This document shows, piece after piece, positions 29,301 to 38,980 of a DNA stretch of 64,000 bases. A program made the position numbers and the translations under genes. The stretch is from Salinisphaera shabanensis E1L3A (GTDB lineage: Bacteria > Pseudomonadota > Gammaproteobacteria > Nevskiales > Salinisphaeraceae). Position 1 is the stretch's first letter, and every line of letters starts with the position of its first letter. Location: contig NZ_AFNV02000014.1 of the NCBI RefSeq assembly GCF_000215955.2, positions 1 to 64,000 on the forward strand, written 5' to 3'. Below the pieces are notes generated by a model. It was not told the origin of the DNA. It worked only from the letters and a program-made list of their open reading frames with translations, and made no database searches.

Positions 29301-29315
29301 CTTGCTGTCCCTCGA

Positions 29316-29364
29316 CCGTTTAGCGGAATTTATAGGGCGCCCGCAAGCTGTTACAAATCGGCGC
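29316..29364 (-). promoter_or_regulatory. SAM-II-like riboswitch in the metZ leader
   Basis: The minus strand shows a stem GCGCC (29364-29360) with GGCGC (29341-29337) enclosing an 18-base loop that opens with GATTT and has TTGC (29346-29343). Then come ATAAAT (29333-29328) and GCTAAA (29324-29319). The order, spacing and these conserved words match the SAM-II pseudoknot riboswitch known upstream of met genes, mainly in alphaproteobacteria. It begins within a few bases of the predicted transcription start and is followed 15 bases later by a terminator. SAM binding is inferred; the pseudoknot pairing was judged by eye and not computed. Confidence 0.72.
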
Positions 29365-29370
29365 GCATGC

Positions 29371-29399
29371 ATTATGAAGCGATTGGCTCCGATCGGCAA
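29371..29399 (-). promoter_or_regulatory. sigma-70 type promoter of metZ
   Basis: TTGCCG (29399-29394) and CATAAT (29376-29371) are separated by exactly 17 bases on the minus strand. Transcription would start about 29364, at the first base of the riboswitch stem. The promoter begins 13 bases after the stop of the NYN gene. Confidence 0.7.
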
Positions 29400-29411
29400 C
29401 CATATCGGCGT

Positions 29412-30146
29412 TTACCTCTCCAACCGCTGCGTACCACTTATCCGGACGTAATAAACGGCTGTACCGGAGCCTGAATCGTCGCGCCTGTCTTCTACTTCGA
29501 CGTACGTCAAAGCGTGTACCAGCTGCCCCAGTTTTTGATAACCGTAATTGCGAGCGTCGAAAGAGGGATCGTTCTTGTTGACTTGACTACCAACCGCAGA
29601 CAGGGAGGCCCAGCCGTCCTCTTTGGAAACAGCGCTAATAGCCGACTCCATTAAGCGGCGTAAATCGACGTTCTTCGATTCGTCGCTGATCGAAATAAGC
29701 TCTGCGGCACTTAGAATTTCGGTATAAACAAAGCGATCACAGGCAGAAACGAATGCTCGAGGTGTCTTCTTTTCACCGAATCCGTAGACGGTCAAGCCGG
29801 ATTCCCGAATTCGGGTCGCCAAGCGCGTAAAGTCGCTATCCGATGAAACTAGGACGAATCCGTCAAGATGCCCCTGGTGCAGTAAATCCATGGCGTCGAT
29901 AATCAACGCAGAATCAGTCGCATTTTTGCCGCTTGTATACCGAAACTGCTGAATCGGCTGGATAGCGTGCTCGTTAAGTTGCTCTTTCCAACCTCTCAGA
30001 TGTTCTGTAGTCCAGTCTCCGTAAGCACGTTTTACGCTCGCTAATCCGAACGAGGCAACTTCGCTAAGCAGTTCGGTACAACGCAGTGCCTGCGCGTTGT
30101 CGGCATCAATCAGTACTGCAAGTTTGTCGTACCGATCAACGACCAT
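29412..30146 (-). CDS. NYN (LabA-like PIN) domain protein with C-terminal OST-HTH/LOTUS domain
   Basis: 244 residues. The N-terminal NYN domain (about 5-150) has the acidic nuclease residues: D14 and D16 in IDADN, D78 in NATDSALI, and D103/D105 in SSDSDF. The C-terminal part (about 165-235) fits an OST-HTH/LOTUS RNA-binding domain (LRRLMESAISAV, then DARNYGYQKLGQLV). Such proteins are predicted metal-dependent RNases; no target is known. AGGTG precedes the ATG at good spacing. The gene is visibly lower in GC and uses A/T-ending codons more than its neighbours. It interrupts the usual purF-metZ adjacency, which suggests acquisition by transfer. Confidence 0.85.
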   Translation of the reverse strand: MVVDRYDKLAVLIDADNAQALRCTELLSEVASFGLASVKRAYGDWTTEHLRGWKEQLNEHAIQPIQQFRYTSGKNATDSALIIDAMDLLHQGHLDGFVLVSSDSDFTRLATRIRESGLTVYGFGEKKTPRAFVSACDRFVYTEILSAAELISISDESKNVDLRRLMESAISAVSKEDGWASLSAVGSQVNKNDPSFDARNYGYQKLGQLVHALTYVEVEDRRDDSGSGTAVYYVRISGTQRLER

Positions 30147-30173
30147 TAAAGCACCTCAAACGTTTGGGCCACG

Positions 30174-31685
30174 CTAACCGTCGTTATGCAGTTCCAGAAC
30201 CGCGTTGTCCTTGGTCCGCCGGTCCTCGCGCGCGGCGTCGGCACGAAACAGTTCCAGCTGCTCGAGATAGGAGGCGCTGATATCGGCGGTGACATATTCG
30301 CCGGTGAATACCGAGTCGTCGAAACGTTCCAGATCGGCGTTGCCGACGTTGACTGACCGCACCAGATCGTCCATATCCTGATAGATCAGCTTGTCGGCAC
30401 CGATGATTTCGGCGATCTCCTCTTCGCTATGACCATGGGCGACCAGCTCGGTAGCGCTGGGCATATCGATGCCGTAAACGTTCGGGTAGCGCACCGGCGG
30501 GGCCGCCGAGGCAAAATACACCTTGGCGGCGCCGGCCTCGCGCGCCATCTCGATGATCTGGCGCGAAGTCGTCCCACGCACGATCGAATCGTCGACGAGC
30601 AGCACGTTCTTGTCCGCAAACTCCAGATCGATCGGGTTGAGCTTCTGGCGTACCGATTTCGCCCGCTGCTGCTGGCCGGGCATGATGAAGGTGCGCCCGA
30701 TATAGCGATTCTTGATGAAGCCCTCGCGATATTTCACGTCGAGCTGACTGGCCAGCTCCACGGCCGCGGTGCGGCTGGTCGAGGGAATCGGAATCACCAC
30801 GTCGATATCGTGGTCGGGCCATTCACGCTGAATCTTTTCAGCCAGATACGTACCCATGCGCAAACGCGCCTTGTAGACATAGACGTCGTCGATCACCGAG
30901 TCCGGGCGCGAAAGATAGACATACTCGAAGATGCACGGCGCATAGCTCGGGTTATCGGCACATTGCTGCACGTGGATCTGACCGTCGAGCGTGATGACCA
31001 CACACTCACCGGGATTGATGTCGTCGATGAGTTCGTAGCCCAGCGCGTCCAGCGCCACCGATTCCGAGGCGATCATGTAATCGGTGCCGACTTCGGTTTC
31101 ACGCTTGCCGTAAACCACGGGGCGAATGCCATGTGGATCGCGAAATCCGATCAGGCCGTAACCAGTGATCAACGCGGTCGCGGCATAACCGCCGCTGCAA
31201 CGCCGATGCAAGGCCGTGACCGCCTCAAAGATATCCGAGGGCGCCAGCTGTAGGCGTTCGCTGCGCATCAACTCATGCGCGAAGACGTTGAGCAGAATCT
31301 CCGAGTCGGAGTCGGTGTTCAGATGGCGCCGATCCGAACGGTACAGCTCTTCCTTGAGCTGATCTGCATTGGTGAGGTTGCCGTTGTGCGACAGACAGAT
31401 CCCGTACGGGGTGTTCACATAGAACGGCTGCGCTTCCGCGCTGGTATCCACCCCGGCGGTGGGATAGCGCACATGACCCACTCCGGCGTTGCCTTGCAGG
31501 CGCAGCATGTGGTCGGTACGAAAGACATCACGCACCAAGCCGTTGTCTTTACGCAGAAACAGCCGGCCGCCACTGGTGGTGACGATGCCGGCGGCATCCT
31601 GGCCGCGATGCTGAAGCACCGTCAGCGCGTCATAAAGCTCTTGATTGACGGGAGTATGAGAAACAATGCCTACAATGCCGCACAT
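30174..31685 (-). CDS. purF: amidophosphoribosyltransferase
   Basis: 503 residues. N-terminal nucleophile Cys2 ([10 protein letters not shown], exposed after Met removal), the glutaminase RGQDAAGI and HNGNLTN segments, and the PRPP loop [14 protein letters not shown]. PurF makes 5-phosphoribosylamine from PRPP and glutamine, the first step of purine synthesis. It starts 12 bases after the stop of cvpA, the classical cvpA-purF unit. Confidence 0.96.
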   Translation of the reverse strand: MCGIVGIVSHTPVNQELYDALTVLQHRGQDAAGIVTTSGGRLFLRKDNGLVRDVFRTDHMLRLQGNAGVGHVRYPTAGVDTSAEAQPFYVNTPYGICLSHNGNLTNADQLKEELYRSDRRHLNTDSDSEILLNVFAHELMRSERLQLAPSDIFEAVTALHRRCSGGYAATALITGYGLIGFRDPHGIRPVVYGKRETEVGTDYMIASESVALDALGYELIDDINPGECVVITLDGQIHVQQCADNPSYAPCIFEYVYLSRPDSVIDDVYVYKARLRMGTYLAEKIQREWPDHDIDVVIPIPSTSRTAAVELASQLDVKYREGFIKNRYIGRTFIMPGQQQRAKSVRQKLNPIDLEFADKNVLLVDDSIVRGTTSRQIIEMAREAGAAKVYFASAAPPVRYPNVYGIDMPSATELVAHGHSEEEIAEIIGADKLIYQDMDDLVRSVNVGNADLERFDDSVFTGEYVTADISASYLEQLELFRADAAREDRRTKDNAVLELHNDG

Positions 31686-31697
31686 AGCGAGACCAGT

Positions 31698-32228
31698 TCA
31701 GATAGAAGGGGAAGAATCTTCAGCCGGCGTTGCCGGCTCGGGATAGGTGATCGCGCCGGCCAGGTCCGGCGGCAGGAAATCGCGCGCCCAGAGCGCGCCG
31801 TCTTCCAAGTGGCCAATAAAAATCGATTGCTGCCACCAGGCATCGCGCGGCACCGGCGTCACACCCGCCAACAACACCAGCAGGATCAACAGCGCGATAC
31901 CGCGCAGCACGCCGAACAAGCCGCCGATGGCACGATCGGTACCCGCGAACCCGGTCTGATTCACCAGGCGCGCAATCACATAGTTGATAATCGCGCCGAA
32001 CAGCAACACCACGATGAAAATGACACCGAATGCGACCGCCAGGCGCGCGGAGCCGACCGATATCCAGCGCTCCAGAAACAGTGCGCCGGTATCGGCAAAG
32101 GAAAACGCCAGATAGAAGGCCAGAATCCAGGTCGCAAGCCCGATCGCTTCGCGCAGGAATCCTCGGAAGAAACCGATGATCGCGGACAGCGCGACCACGG
32201 CCAGTATGGCGATATCGACCCAGATCAT
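31698..32228 (-). CDS. cvpA: CvpA family membrane protein
   Basis: 176 residues with four membrane helices and the family's motif GFFRGFLREAIGLATWI near the N-terminus. CvpA is needed for colicin V production and bile/envelope stress resistance in enterics; its biochemical role is unsettled. It lies between the SPOR protein gene and purF as in many gammaproteobacteria. Confidence 0.92.
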   Translation of the reverse strand: MIWVDIAILAVVALSAIIGFFRGFLREAIGLATWILAFYLAFSFADTGALFLERWISVGSARLAVAFGVIFIVVLLFGAIINYVIARLVNQTGFAGTDRAIGGLFGVLRGIALLILLVLLAGVTPVPRDAWWQQSIFIGHLEDGALWARDFLPPDLAGAITYPEPATPAEDSSPSI

Positions 32229-32295
32229 TGCACCCGTTCACGCCGGCCGGATACGCATAGTCTAGCAAAGGGCCACCGTACCCGACCGTGCATGC

Positions 32296-32976
32296 TCACT
32301 CGGCTCGTCGAACCAGCGTGGCACGCCCGGCGCGACGCAGCTGGGCCGCCGCTGTATTCGCTGCGGCTTCATTCTCGAACGGGCCGATACGAACGCGATA
32401 ATAGGTGGTGCCGTTGACATCGCCCGCGCGGTAGAACGCCTTGAACTCGCTGTTGAGCTCGCGCGCGACCTTTTCGGCGCTGGCCTCGTCACGAAAGCTT
32501 GCCACTTGAACCACATAGCCGCCCGAGAACGACGCATTCTGGCGCAGCGAACCAGCGGAATTCGACGATTCCGGCTGGGCAGTCGCCCCGGCCGGCTCCG
32601 ACGGAGTTTCCGCCGCGGGCTCGGGCTCCGGCTCGGGTGCACGCACACTCTCGACCGGCGTGCGCTCCGGCACGCTGTTCGGCGATACCGCATCAGGCAA
32701 GTCGGGCGTCTCAACTTCGCTCGCAGCGGCCTCGGCTTCACGCTCGTTGGCGGCCGGTGCGCCGCTGGCGCTATCGGCATTGTCTTCATCAGGCGCGCTA
32801 TTGTCGTTGGCATTGGCGGGTCGCGCCTCGCCGTCCGGCGCCACCTCGTAGACCCGCATCGCTTCGGTATCGCCATCACCGCCCTGCATGCAGCGCGCCA
32901 GCATCAGCGGCAGCGCGATACCCAGAACGACCAGCACTGCGGCCCCGACAACTCGTTTTTTCATCACATCCTTCAT
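32296..32976 (-). CDS. dedD: SPOR-domain cell-division protein (DedD-like)
   Basis: 226 residues from ATG 32976, which overlaps the folC stop as ATGA. One membrane helix near the N-terminus (VVGAAVLVVLGIALPLMLA), a long acidic/Pro/Ala/Glu-rich periplasmic linker (about 35-145), and a C-terminal SPOR domain (YVVQVASFRDEASAEKVA to RAGRATLVRR) that binds denuded septal peptidoglycan. The position folC-dedD-cvpA-purF matches Pseudomonas and E. coli. Confidence 0.9.
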   Translation of the reverse strand: MKDVMKKRVVGAAVLVVLGIALPLMLARCMQGGDGDTEAMRVYEVAPDGEARPANANDNSAPDEDNADSASGAPAANEREAEAAASEVETPDLPDAVSPNSVPERTPVESVRAPEPEPEPAAETPSEPAGATAQPESSNSAGSLRQNASFSGGYVVQVASFRDEASAEKVARELNSEFKAFYRAGDVNGTTYYRVRIGPFENEAAANTAAAQLRRAGRATLVRRAE

Positions 32977-34229
32977 GACGGCATTGGCCTCCGGGCGTGC
33001 GCCACGGTAAGAAAGGAACCACAGACGACAATACGATCGCCGACCTGACTCGCGTGGCAGGCTGCAGCAAGCGCAGCCGCCGGCGAATCGAAACACCCGC
33101 CCTCGACGCCAACGCGCGCGGCCAGATCCCTGGCAGCCAGCCCCCGGCTTCCCAACGTGTCCAAGCCTGCGAAATAGAATCGATCCGCCACTTTTTCAAG
33201 ATGCGATACGACCGTCTCGACCGGTTTATCGGCAAGCATGCCGAGAACGATATGGGTACATCCGGCCGCCGGCTGTTCAGCCAACTCGTCTGCGAGCACA
33301 GCGACTGCCTCGGCGTTATGAGCGACATCGTAGATGATCGCTACCTCGCCGTCGACGCGTTCGCGCCGGCCCGGCAGTCGAGCCTGCGCGCAGCAAGCCT
33401 TTTCAATGGACTGAGCTTCAGGCAAAGCGCCCGTCAGCGCATCGACCGCCGCCAGTGCGCCGGCCAGATTATCGGCGAGCACGCCGCTCGTCGGATGCAA
33501 CCTGCGCGTGTGCGGGCCGCGAAAGAAACGCCAGCCATCGACGTCTGCTTCGATATCGAACGCATCGCCAATACACTCAAGCCGGGCGCCGATTGATTGT
33601 GCATGCGCGATCAGCGACGCCGGCGGCTGTCGATCGCAACACAGCGCCGGACGCTCGGTACGCATGACGCCGGCTTTTTCATGGCCGATGCTTTCGCGAT
33701 CGTCGCCGAGCCAATCAATATGGTCGAGACCAATATTGGTAATTAAAGCGACATCCGCGTCGACAATATTGACCGCGTCCAGACGCCCGCCGAGTCCGAC
33801 TTCAAGCACAGCGAAATCGACCGCCTGATCATCAAACAGCCAGAGCGCAGCAAGCGTGCCGTACTCGAAAAACGTCAGTCCCGTATCGCCACGGGCTGCT
33901 TCAACGGCACGAAACGCGCTGAGCAGCCTGGCATCCGAAACCGGTTCACCGTCGAGCCGAAAACGCTCGTTATAACGCCACAGGTGCGGCGACGTATACG
34001 TGCCCACGCGCCCATGCTCTGCGAGCAGGTTCTCGATGAGGGTGACACAACTGCCCTTGCCATTGGTCCCGGCAACGATCACGCGTTGGCCATGGCCCGA
34101 GGGCACACCCAGCCGACGTGCCACCTCGGCGACGCGATCCAGGCCCAGCTCCATTTCGCTGGCATGCAGCGTGAGCTGCCAGGCCAGCCAGTCGTCGACG
34201 CTGCCTTCTAAAGGCGCGGCCGTGCTCAC
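32973..34229 (-). CDS. folC: bifunctional folylpolyglutamate synthase/dihydrofolate synthase
   Basis: 418 residues. Mur-ligase fold: P-loop AGTNGKGS, the [11 protein letters not shown] segment and the metal-binding GLDHIDWLG. It adds glutamate to dihydropteroate and to folates. The start is GTG, overlapping the accD stop as GTGA; the stop overlaps the dedD start as ATGA. The chain of overlaps suggests coupled translation from trpB down to dedD. Confidence 0.94.
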   Translation of the reverse strand: MSTAAPLEGSVDDWLAWQLTLHASEMELGLDRVAEVARRLGVPSGHGQRVIVAGTNGKGSCVTLIENLLAEHGRVGTYTSPHLWRYNERFRLDGEPVSDARLLSAFRAVEAARGDTGLTFFEYGTLAALWLFDDQAVDFAVLEVGLGGRLDAVNIVDADVALITNIGLDHIDWLGDDRESIGHEKAGVMRTERPALCCDRQPPASLIAHAQSIGARLECIGDAFDIEADVDGWRFFRGPHTRRLHPTSGVLADNLAGALAAVDALTGALPEAQSIEKACCAQARLPGRRERVDGEVAIIYDVAHNAEAVAVLADELAEQPAAGCTHIVLGMLADKPVETVVSHLEKVADRFYFAGLDTLGSRGLAARDLAARVGVEGGCFDSPAAALAAACHASQVGDRIVVCGSFLTVAHARRPMPS

Positions 34230-35113
34230 GTTACATCGGCGGCCTGCTCAGGCGCAGCATCCTGATGCATGAATACGGATATCACCTTGTGAATCCGATC
34301 GCGCAGGTGCTTGCGTTCCACGATCATGTCGATCGCGCCGTGCTCAAGCAGGAATTCGCTGCGCTGGAAGCCTTCCGGTAGCGTCTGTTTGACGGTCTGC
34401 TCGATCACGCGCGGCCCGGCGAAGCCGATCAGCGCTTCCGGTTCCGCGACGTTGATATCGCCGAGCATGGCATAGCTTGCTGCCACGCCGCCCATCGTCG
34501 GATGGGTAAGCACCGAAACAAACGGTAGACCGCGATCGGCCAGACGCGTGAGCGCCGTACTCGTCTTGCCCATCTGTAACAGCGAGAACAGCCCTTCCTG
34601 CATGCGAGCGCCGCCGCTAGCCGAGAAGAAGATGAACGGGCAGTTGCGATCGATCGCGGCATGTACGCCGCGTACGAACGCTTCGCCGACGACGCTGCCC
34701 ATCGAGCCGCCCATGAAACCGAAGTCCAGTGCGCCCGCCACCACCGGCATTTGCTTGAGGCTGCCCGCCATGACCAAGGCCGCTTCGCGTTCACCCGAGT
34801 CTTTCTGGGCTTGGCTCAGCCGTTCGCGATATTTGCGGCTGTCGCGAAACTTGAGTGGATCGCGCGGTTCGATGCCCAGCGCCAGTTCTTCACGATTGTC
34901 GGCATCGAGAAACAGATCGAGGCGCTTGCGCGCGCGCAGACGCTGGTGCGCATTGCACTTCGGGCATACCTCGAGCGAGCGCTCCATCTCGGCGCTGTAG
35001 AGCACCGCGCCGCAGTTGCTGCATTTGGTCCAGAGCCCTTCCGGAACCGTACTTTTCTTTGCCGCCGAGTCGTTGCGCATCTGCGACGGCATGAGTTTTT
35101 CGAGCCAGCTCAT
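34226..35113 (-). CDS. accD: acetyl-CoA carboxylase carboxyltransferase subunit beta
   Basis: 295 residues. N-terminal zinc finger with two CxxC pairs (CSNCG and CPKCN), then the carboxyltransferase fold with [12 protein letters not shown] and [14 protein letters not shown]. AccD and AccA transfer carbon dioxide from carboxybiotin to acetyl-CoA in fatty acid synthesis. It overlaps trpA upstream (ATGA) and folC downstream (GTGA). Confidence 0.96.
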   Translation of the reverse strand: MSWLEKLMPSQMRNDSAAKKSTVPEGLWTKCSNCGAVLYSAEMERSLEVCPKCNAHQRLRARKRLDLFLDADNREELALGIEPRDPLKFRDSRKYRERLSQAQKDSGEREAALVMAGSLKQMPVVAGALDFGFMGGSMGSVVGEAFVRGVHAAIDRNCPFIFFSASGGARMQEGLFSLLQMGKTSTALTRLADRGLPFVSVLTHPTMGGVAASYAMLGDINVAEPEALIGFAGPRVIEQTVKQTLPEGFQRSEFLLEHGAIDMIVERKHLRDRIHKVISVFMHQDAAPEQAADVT

Positions 35114-35946
35114 GCGCGGCGTGCCTCCCCTTTTGTGTTGTCCTGTTCGTCGATCGCCCGACGCATCGCCGACAGCGTATCGCGTAACGCGCTCTGCGTG
35201 GCGTCGCGGTCGGCCCCGTGTTCGGCGATCTGTCGCACCAGCGCACTGCCGACGACCACGGCATCGGCGACGCGCGATACGTCAGCGGCGTTGTCCGGTG
35301 TGCTTACGCCGAAGCCTACCGCCACCGGCAGCTCGGTTTTTGCGCGAATACGATCAATACTCGCAGCAAGCGACGATACGTCAAGGCTCGCCGAACCGGT
35401 CACGCCCTTGAACGATACGTAATAGATAAAACCGCCCGCGTTGGCACAGATCTTTCCGATTCGCTCGTCGCCCGTCGTCGGCGCAATCAGACACACCGCA
35501 TCGAGACCGGCACTCTGCAGCGTGGGTGCGACATCGGGCGCCTCTTCCGCGGTCATGTCGACGATGAGTACACCGTCCACCCCCGCCTTGCTGGCACGCT
35601 GTGCGAATACGTCGAGCCCCAGGCGGTCGATCGGGTTGAGATACCCCATCAGCACGATCGGCGTTTCGTTATCGCGTTGACGGAATTCCGTCACCATATC
35701 AAGCACGCCCGACAGGCTCGTGCCGGCCGCCAATGCGCGCTCGCAGGCGCCTTGAATGACCGGACCATCGGCCATGGGGTCGGAAAACGGCACGCCGACT
35801 TCGAGCACGTCCGCGCCGGCTTCGACCAGCGCATGCATGAAACCGACGGTGGCATCCGGCGCCGGGTCACCCGCCGTGACATAAGGAATGAGTGCGGTAC
35901 GCCCCTGCGCGCGCAGATCGCCCAAACGATTCGCCAACCGGCTCAT
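35110..35946 (-). CDS. trpA: tryptophan synthase alpha chain
   Basis: 278 residues from ATG 35946. Catalytic Glu and Asp lie in [14 protein letters not shown], and the glycerol-phosphate-binding loop is [10 protein letters not shown]. TrpA cleaves indoleglycerol phosphate and channels indole to TrpB. The open frame extends upstream inside trpB, but the ATGA overlap with the trpB stop marks the true start. Ends overlapping accD. Confidence 0.96.
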   Translation of the reverse strand: MSRLANRLGDLRAQGRTALIPYVTAGDPAPDATVGFMHALVEAGADVLEVGVPFSDPMADGPVIQGACERALAAGTSLSGVLDMVTEFRQRDNETPIVLMGYLNPIDRLGLDVFAQRASKAGVDGVLIVDMTAEEAPDVAPTLQSAGLDAVCLIAPTTGDERIGKICANAGGFIYYVSFKGVTGSASLDVSSLAASIDRIRAKTELPVAVGFGVSTPDNAADVSRVADAVVVGSALVRQIAEHGADRDATQSALRDTLSAMRRAIDEQDNTKGEARRA

Positions 35947-37190
35947 AGCGACTCTCCGGCAGCCTCGGCCACGCTCGACATATCCTTGTCGCCGCGACCT
36001 GACATGTTCACGAGCACGACCTGATCGGGACGCATCGTTGCGGCCAGTTTCTTGGCATAAGCCACAGCGTGTGCGGACTCGAGCGCCGGCATGATGCCCT
36101 CGATCCGGGTACATTCGTGGAACGCTTCGAGCGCTTCGGTATCGGTGATATCGACGTAATGGGCGCGCCCGATATCCTTGAGCCAGGAATGTTCGGGCCC
36201 GACGCCAGGATAGTCGAGACCGGCCGATACCGAGTGCGTCCCGCTGATCTGGCCATTATCGTCCTGCATGAGATAGGTGCGATTGCCGTGCAATACGCCC
36301 GAACGCCCCGCCGAGAGCGGCGCCGCATGACGCCCCGTGGCCAGGCCATCGCCGCCGGCTTCGACGCCATAAATGTGGACCTGTTCATCGTCGAGGAACG
36401 GATAAAACATGCCGATCGCGTTCGAACCGCCACCGACACAGGCGACCAGCGCGTCTGGCAGCCGATCAAGGCGCTCGAGCATCTGACGCCGGGACTCGCG
36501 CCCGATCACCGCCTGAAAATCGCGCACCATGGCCGGATACGGATGCGGGCCGGCGACTGTTCCGATGATGTAAAAGGTGTCGTCGACATGGGCGACCCAG
36601 TCGCGTAGCGCCTCGTTCATGGCGTCCTTGAGCGTCTTCGAGCCCGACTCCACCGGCCGCACCTCGGCGCCCAGCAGTCGCATGCGATACACGTTGGTCG
36701 CCTGGCGACGCATGTCTTCACTGCCCATGAACACAACGCATTCCAGGCCCAGGCGCGCGGCAACGGTGGCCGTCGCCACGCCGTGCTGCCCCGCACCGGT
36801 CTCGGCGATGATGCGTGTCTTGCCCATACGCGCAGCCAGCAAGGCCTGCCCGATCGTGTTGTTGATCTTGTGCGCGCCGGTATGGTTGAGGTCTTCGCGC
36901 TTGAACCATATCTGGGCGCCGCCGGCTTTCTTCGACAGCCGCTCGGCATGATAGATCGGCGTCGGACGTCCGACGTAATCGGCCAGATCCTTGTCGAGCG
37001 CTGCCATGAAGGCCGGGTCGTTACGCGCCGTTTCATAGGCGTCGGCCAGCTCATCGAGCGGCGCCATCAGCGTTTCGGCGACAAAGCGCCCGCCATACGG
37101 GCCGAAATGGCCGCGTACGTCCGGCATATTGCGCCATGCGTGCGCCAACGGTGTTCCGGGATCGAGCTGCTGGGGTTCGGGTTTTGTCAT
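35943..37190 (-). CDS. trpB: tryptophan synthase beta chain
   Basis: 415 residues from ATG 37190. The PLP lysine is in [10 protein letters not shown], the glutamate in ETGAGQHG and the PLP phosphate site in [10 protein letters not shown]. TrpB joins indole and serine into tryptophan. A GTG 14 codons upstream (37232) keeps the frame open, but the family start is at 37190, although no strong ribosome-binding site precedes it. It lies 70 bases after trpF. Confidence 0.96.
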   Translation of the reverse strand: MTKPEPQQLDPGTPLAHAWRNMPDVRGHFGPYGGRFVAETLMAPLDELADAYETARNDPAFMAALDKDLADYVGRPTPIYHAERLSKKAGGAQIWFKREDLNHTGAHKINNTIGQALLAARMGKTRIIAETGAGQHGVATATVAARLGLECVVFMGSEDMRRQATNVYRMRLLGAEVRPVESGSKTLKDAMNEALRDWVAHVDDTFYIIGTVAGPHPYPAMVRDFQAVIGRESRRQMLERLDRLPDALVACVGGGSNAIGMFYPFLDDEQVHIYGVEAGGDGLATGRHAAPLSAGRSGVLHGNRTYLMQDDNGQISGTHSVSAGLDYPGVGPEHSWLKDIGRAHYVDITDTEALEAFHECTRIEGIMPALESAHAVAYAKKLAATMRPDQVVLVNMSGRGDKDMSSVAEAAGESL

Positions 37191-37260
37191 GCTGTTCAAG
37201 CCTCTGGTCGATCGATACGCCAAAACGGGCACCTATCGTTCAATCGTTATTCGTGTCGCT

Positions 37261-37932
37261 TCAGGCTTCGGTCGCGCCTTCGCTCAGCCGACGTTCCATA
37301 CCGCCCGGGCGTGCGCGGCCAACCGCCGCGGTGAATTCTCGGACGCGTTCGGCATCCTTTATTCCCGGCGCACTTTCCACGCCGCTGCTCACATCCACTG
37401 CATACGGCTGAAAACGGGTAATAGCTTCACCGACGTTATCGGCATGCAGTCCCCCGGCGATGATGATCGGCATGTCCGGCATCGCGGCCTCGCGCTGCCA
37501 GTCGAATGTCTTGCCGCTGCCGCCGGCCGCACCGGCCCGATTGGCATCGAGCAAGAGCCCTTGCGCATCATGATAATAATCGGCCCAGGCCCGCGGCTCG
37601 ACGTTTTCCTCGCCCATGGGCACGCTCTTCAAAAACGGCCAGGCGAAGCGCCGGCAGAATTCGGCCGTCTCACGACCGTGGAATTGCAAGGCATCGGGGC
37701 GCAACTGATCGAGCACCGTCTGTACGGCGGCCGGGGCCGGCTCGAGAAATAGCGCGACGCGGGCGACGAACGGTGGCAGCTCGCGGCTGATCGCACAGGC
37801 CTGCTCGACGTCGATCGTGCGGGAGCTGGCCTCGTAAAAGACGAAGCCGATCGCGTCTGCACCGGCATCCACGCATACCAGCGCATCTTCCAGGCGCGTG
37901 ACACCACAAATCTTGATGCGTACTCGTTTCAT
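37261..37932 (-). CDS. trpF: phosphoribosylanthranilate isomerase
   Basis: 223 residues. The family's KICGVTRLEDA with catalytic Cys at the N-terminus, and the (beta/alpha)8 phosphate loops LAGGL-like IIAGGLHADNV and DVSSGVESAPG. It isomerises PRA to CdRP in tryptophan synthesis. It lies between truA and trpB, the gene order trpF-trpB-trpA found in many beta- and gammaproteobacteria. Confidence 0.95.
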   Translation of the reverse strand: MKRVRIKICGVTRLEDALVCVDAGADAIGFVFYEASSRTIDVEQACAISRELPPFVARVALFLEPAPAAVQTVLDQLRPDALQFHGRETAEFCRRFAWPFLKSVPMGEENVEPRAWADYYHDAQGLLLDANRAGAAGGSGKTFDWQREAAMPDMPIIIAGGLHADNVGEAITRFQPYAVDVSSGVESAPGIKDAERVREFTAAVGRARPGGMERRLSEGATEA

Positions 37933-37976
37933 AGCCGTCGCGTGGGCGAATGGCCTTGGTTTGCCAATACGACAGT

Positions 37977-38765
37977 TTACCAGCCGTCGTCATCCAGCGC
38001 CGGCGCCGGGAGCTCGAAATCCGGCGGATAATGGACACGGCGCAGCGACAACCCCTGCGCGGGCGCGGTCATACCGGCCCGGCGCCGGTCTTTATTCGCG
38101 AGCAGCTGGGCGAGCCACGCCGGGCCGCGCTCGCCGCGGCCGACCGGCAACAGACTACCGACGATATTACGCACCATGTGGTGCAGAAACGCGTTGGCCC
38201 GCACTTCCAGACGTATCCAGTCGCCACGCCGGACGACGTCACAGCGCGTGAGGTCGCGCCATGGCGTCTTGGCCTGACAGGCTGCGGCACGGAACGCGCT
38301 GAAATCATGGTAGCCGACCAGATGCTGGGCAGCGGTTTGCATGGCGTCGACATCGAGCCGGTGATGCGAATGGTAAGCACGGTTGCGCCAGAGCGCACTG
38401 GGCGCGGTACGGTCGAGTATCCAGTAGCGATATTCGCGAGCGACCGCACCAAAGCGCGCATGAAATGCCTGTGGGACCGGAACAACCCACTGCAGCGCGA
38501 TATCCTCCGGTAGATAGCGGTTGGTGCCCAGAAGCCAGGCACGTTCGCTGCGCTCGACTTCGGTATCGAAATGCACGATCTGGCCCTGGGCATGCACGCC
38601 GGTATCGGTGCGACCGCTACAGATGGTACGGATCGGCGCGGCGGCCAGGCGCGTAAGCGCTGCTTCGAGCGTGTCCTGTACGCTCGAAGCATGGGGCTGA
38701 CTCTGCCAGCCGTGATAGGCAGAACCGTCGTATTCGACACAGGCGGCCCAGCGCACTACGGGCAT
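37977..38765 (-). CDS. truA: tRNA pseudouridine(38-40) synthase
   Basis: 262 residues. The catalytic Asp is in CSGRTDTGVHAQGQ, and the family's VEYDGSAYHGWQ opens the protein. It isomerises U38-U40 in the anticodon arm of many tRNAs. Upstream, the 215 bases to fimV contain an A/T-rich patch (about 38870-38886) that may belong to its promoter. Confidence 0.95.
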   Translation of the reverse strand: MPVVRWAACVEYDGSAYHGWQSQPHASSVQDTLEAALTRLAAAPIRTICSGRTDTGVHAQGQIVHFDTEVERSERAWLLGTNRYLPEDIALQWVVPVPQAFHARFGAVAREYRYWILDRTAPSALWRNRAYHSHHRLDVDAMQTAAQHLVGYHDFSAFRAAACQAKTPWRDLTRCDVVRRGDWIRLEVRANAFLHHMVRNIVGSLLPVGRGERGPAWLAQLLANKDRRRAGMTAPAQGLSLRRVHYPPDFELPAPALDDDGW

Positions 38766-38980
38766 TTCATACCGAAAGCCGGACTACGTGCAGCATGCAG
38801 CCGGGCTCGCGCCCCAACAAGGGCCGCATAGTACGAGCGCACGTCTTCAATCGGCTTGGCAGCCGGGTGTCTAAAAATATACAAAACGACTGTGCTCGCG
38901 GTTCTTTGAACGGATTCAACGCATAACGCGTACCCGTCCCAGCCGGGACAGGCGCATAGCCGCACGATTATGAACAGCGC

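Noticed and set aside
29329-29356. promoter-like TTGTAA and TATAAA (16-base spacing) in the metZ leader
   Set aside because: These bases fall inside the SAM-II-like element, and a better 17-base-spaced promoter (TTGCCG/CATAAT) lies just upstream of it.
38933-38952. hairpin CCCGTCCC/GGGACAGG between fimV and truA
   Set aside because: An 8-bp stem exists but no T-run follows on either strand, so I do not call a terminator.
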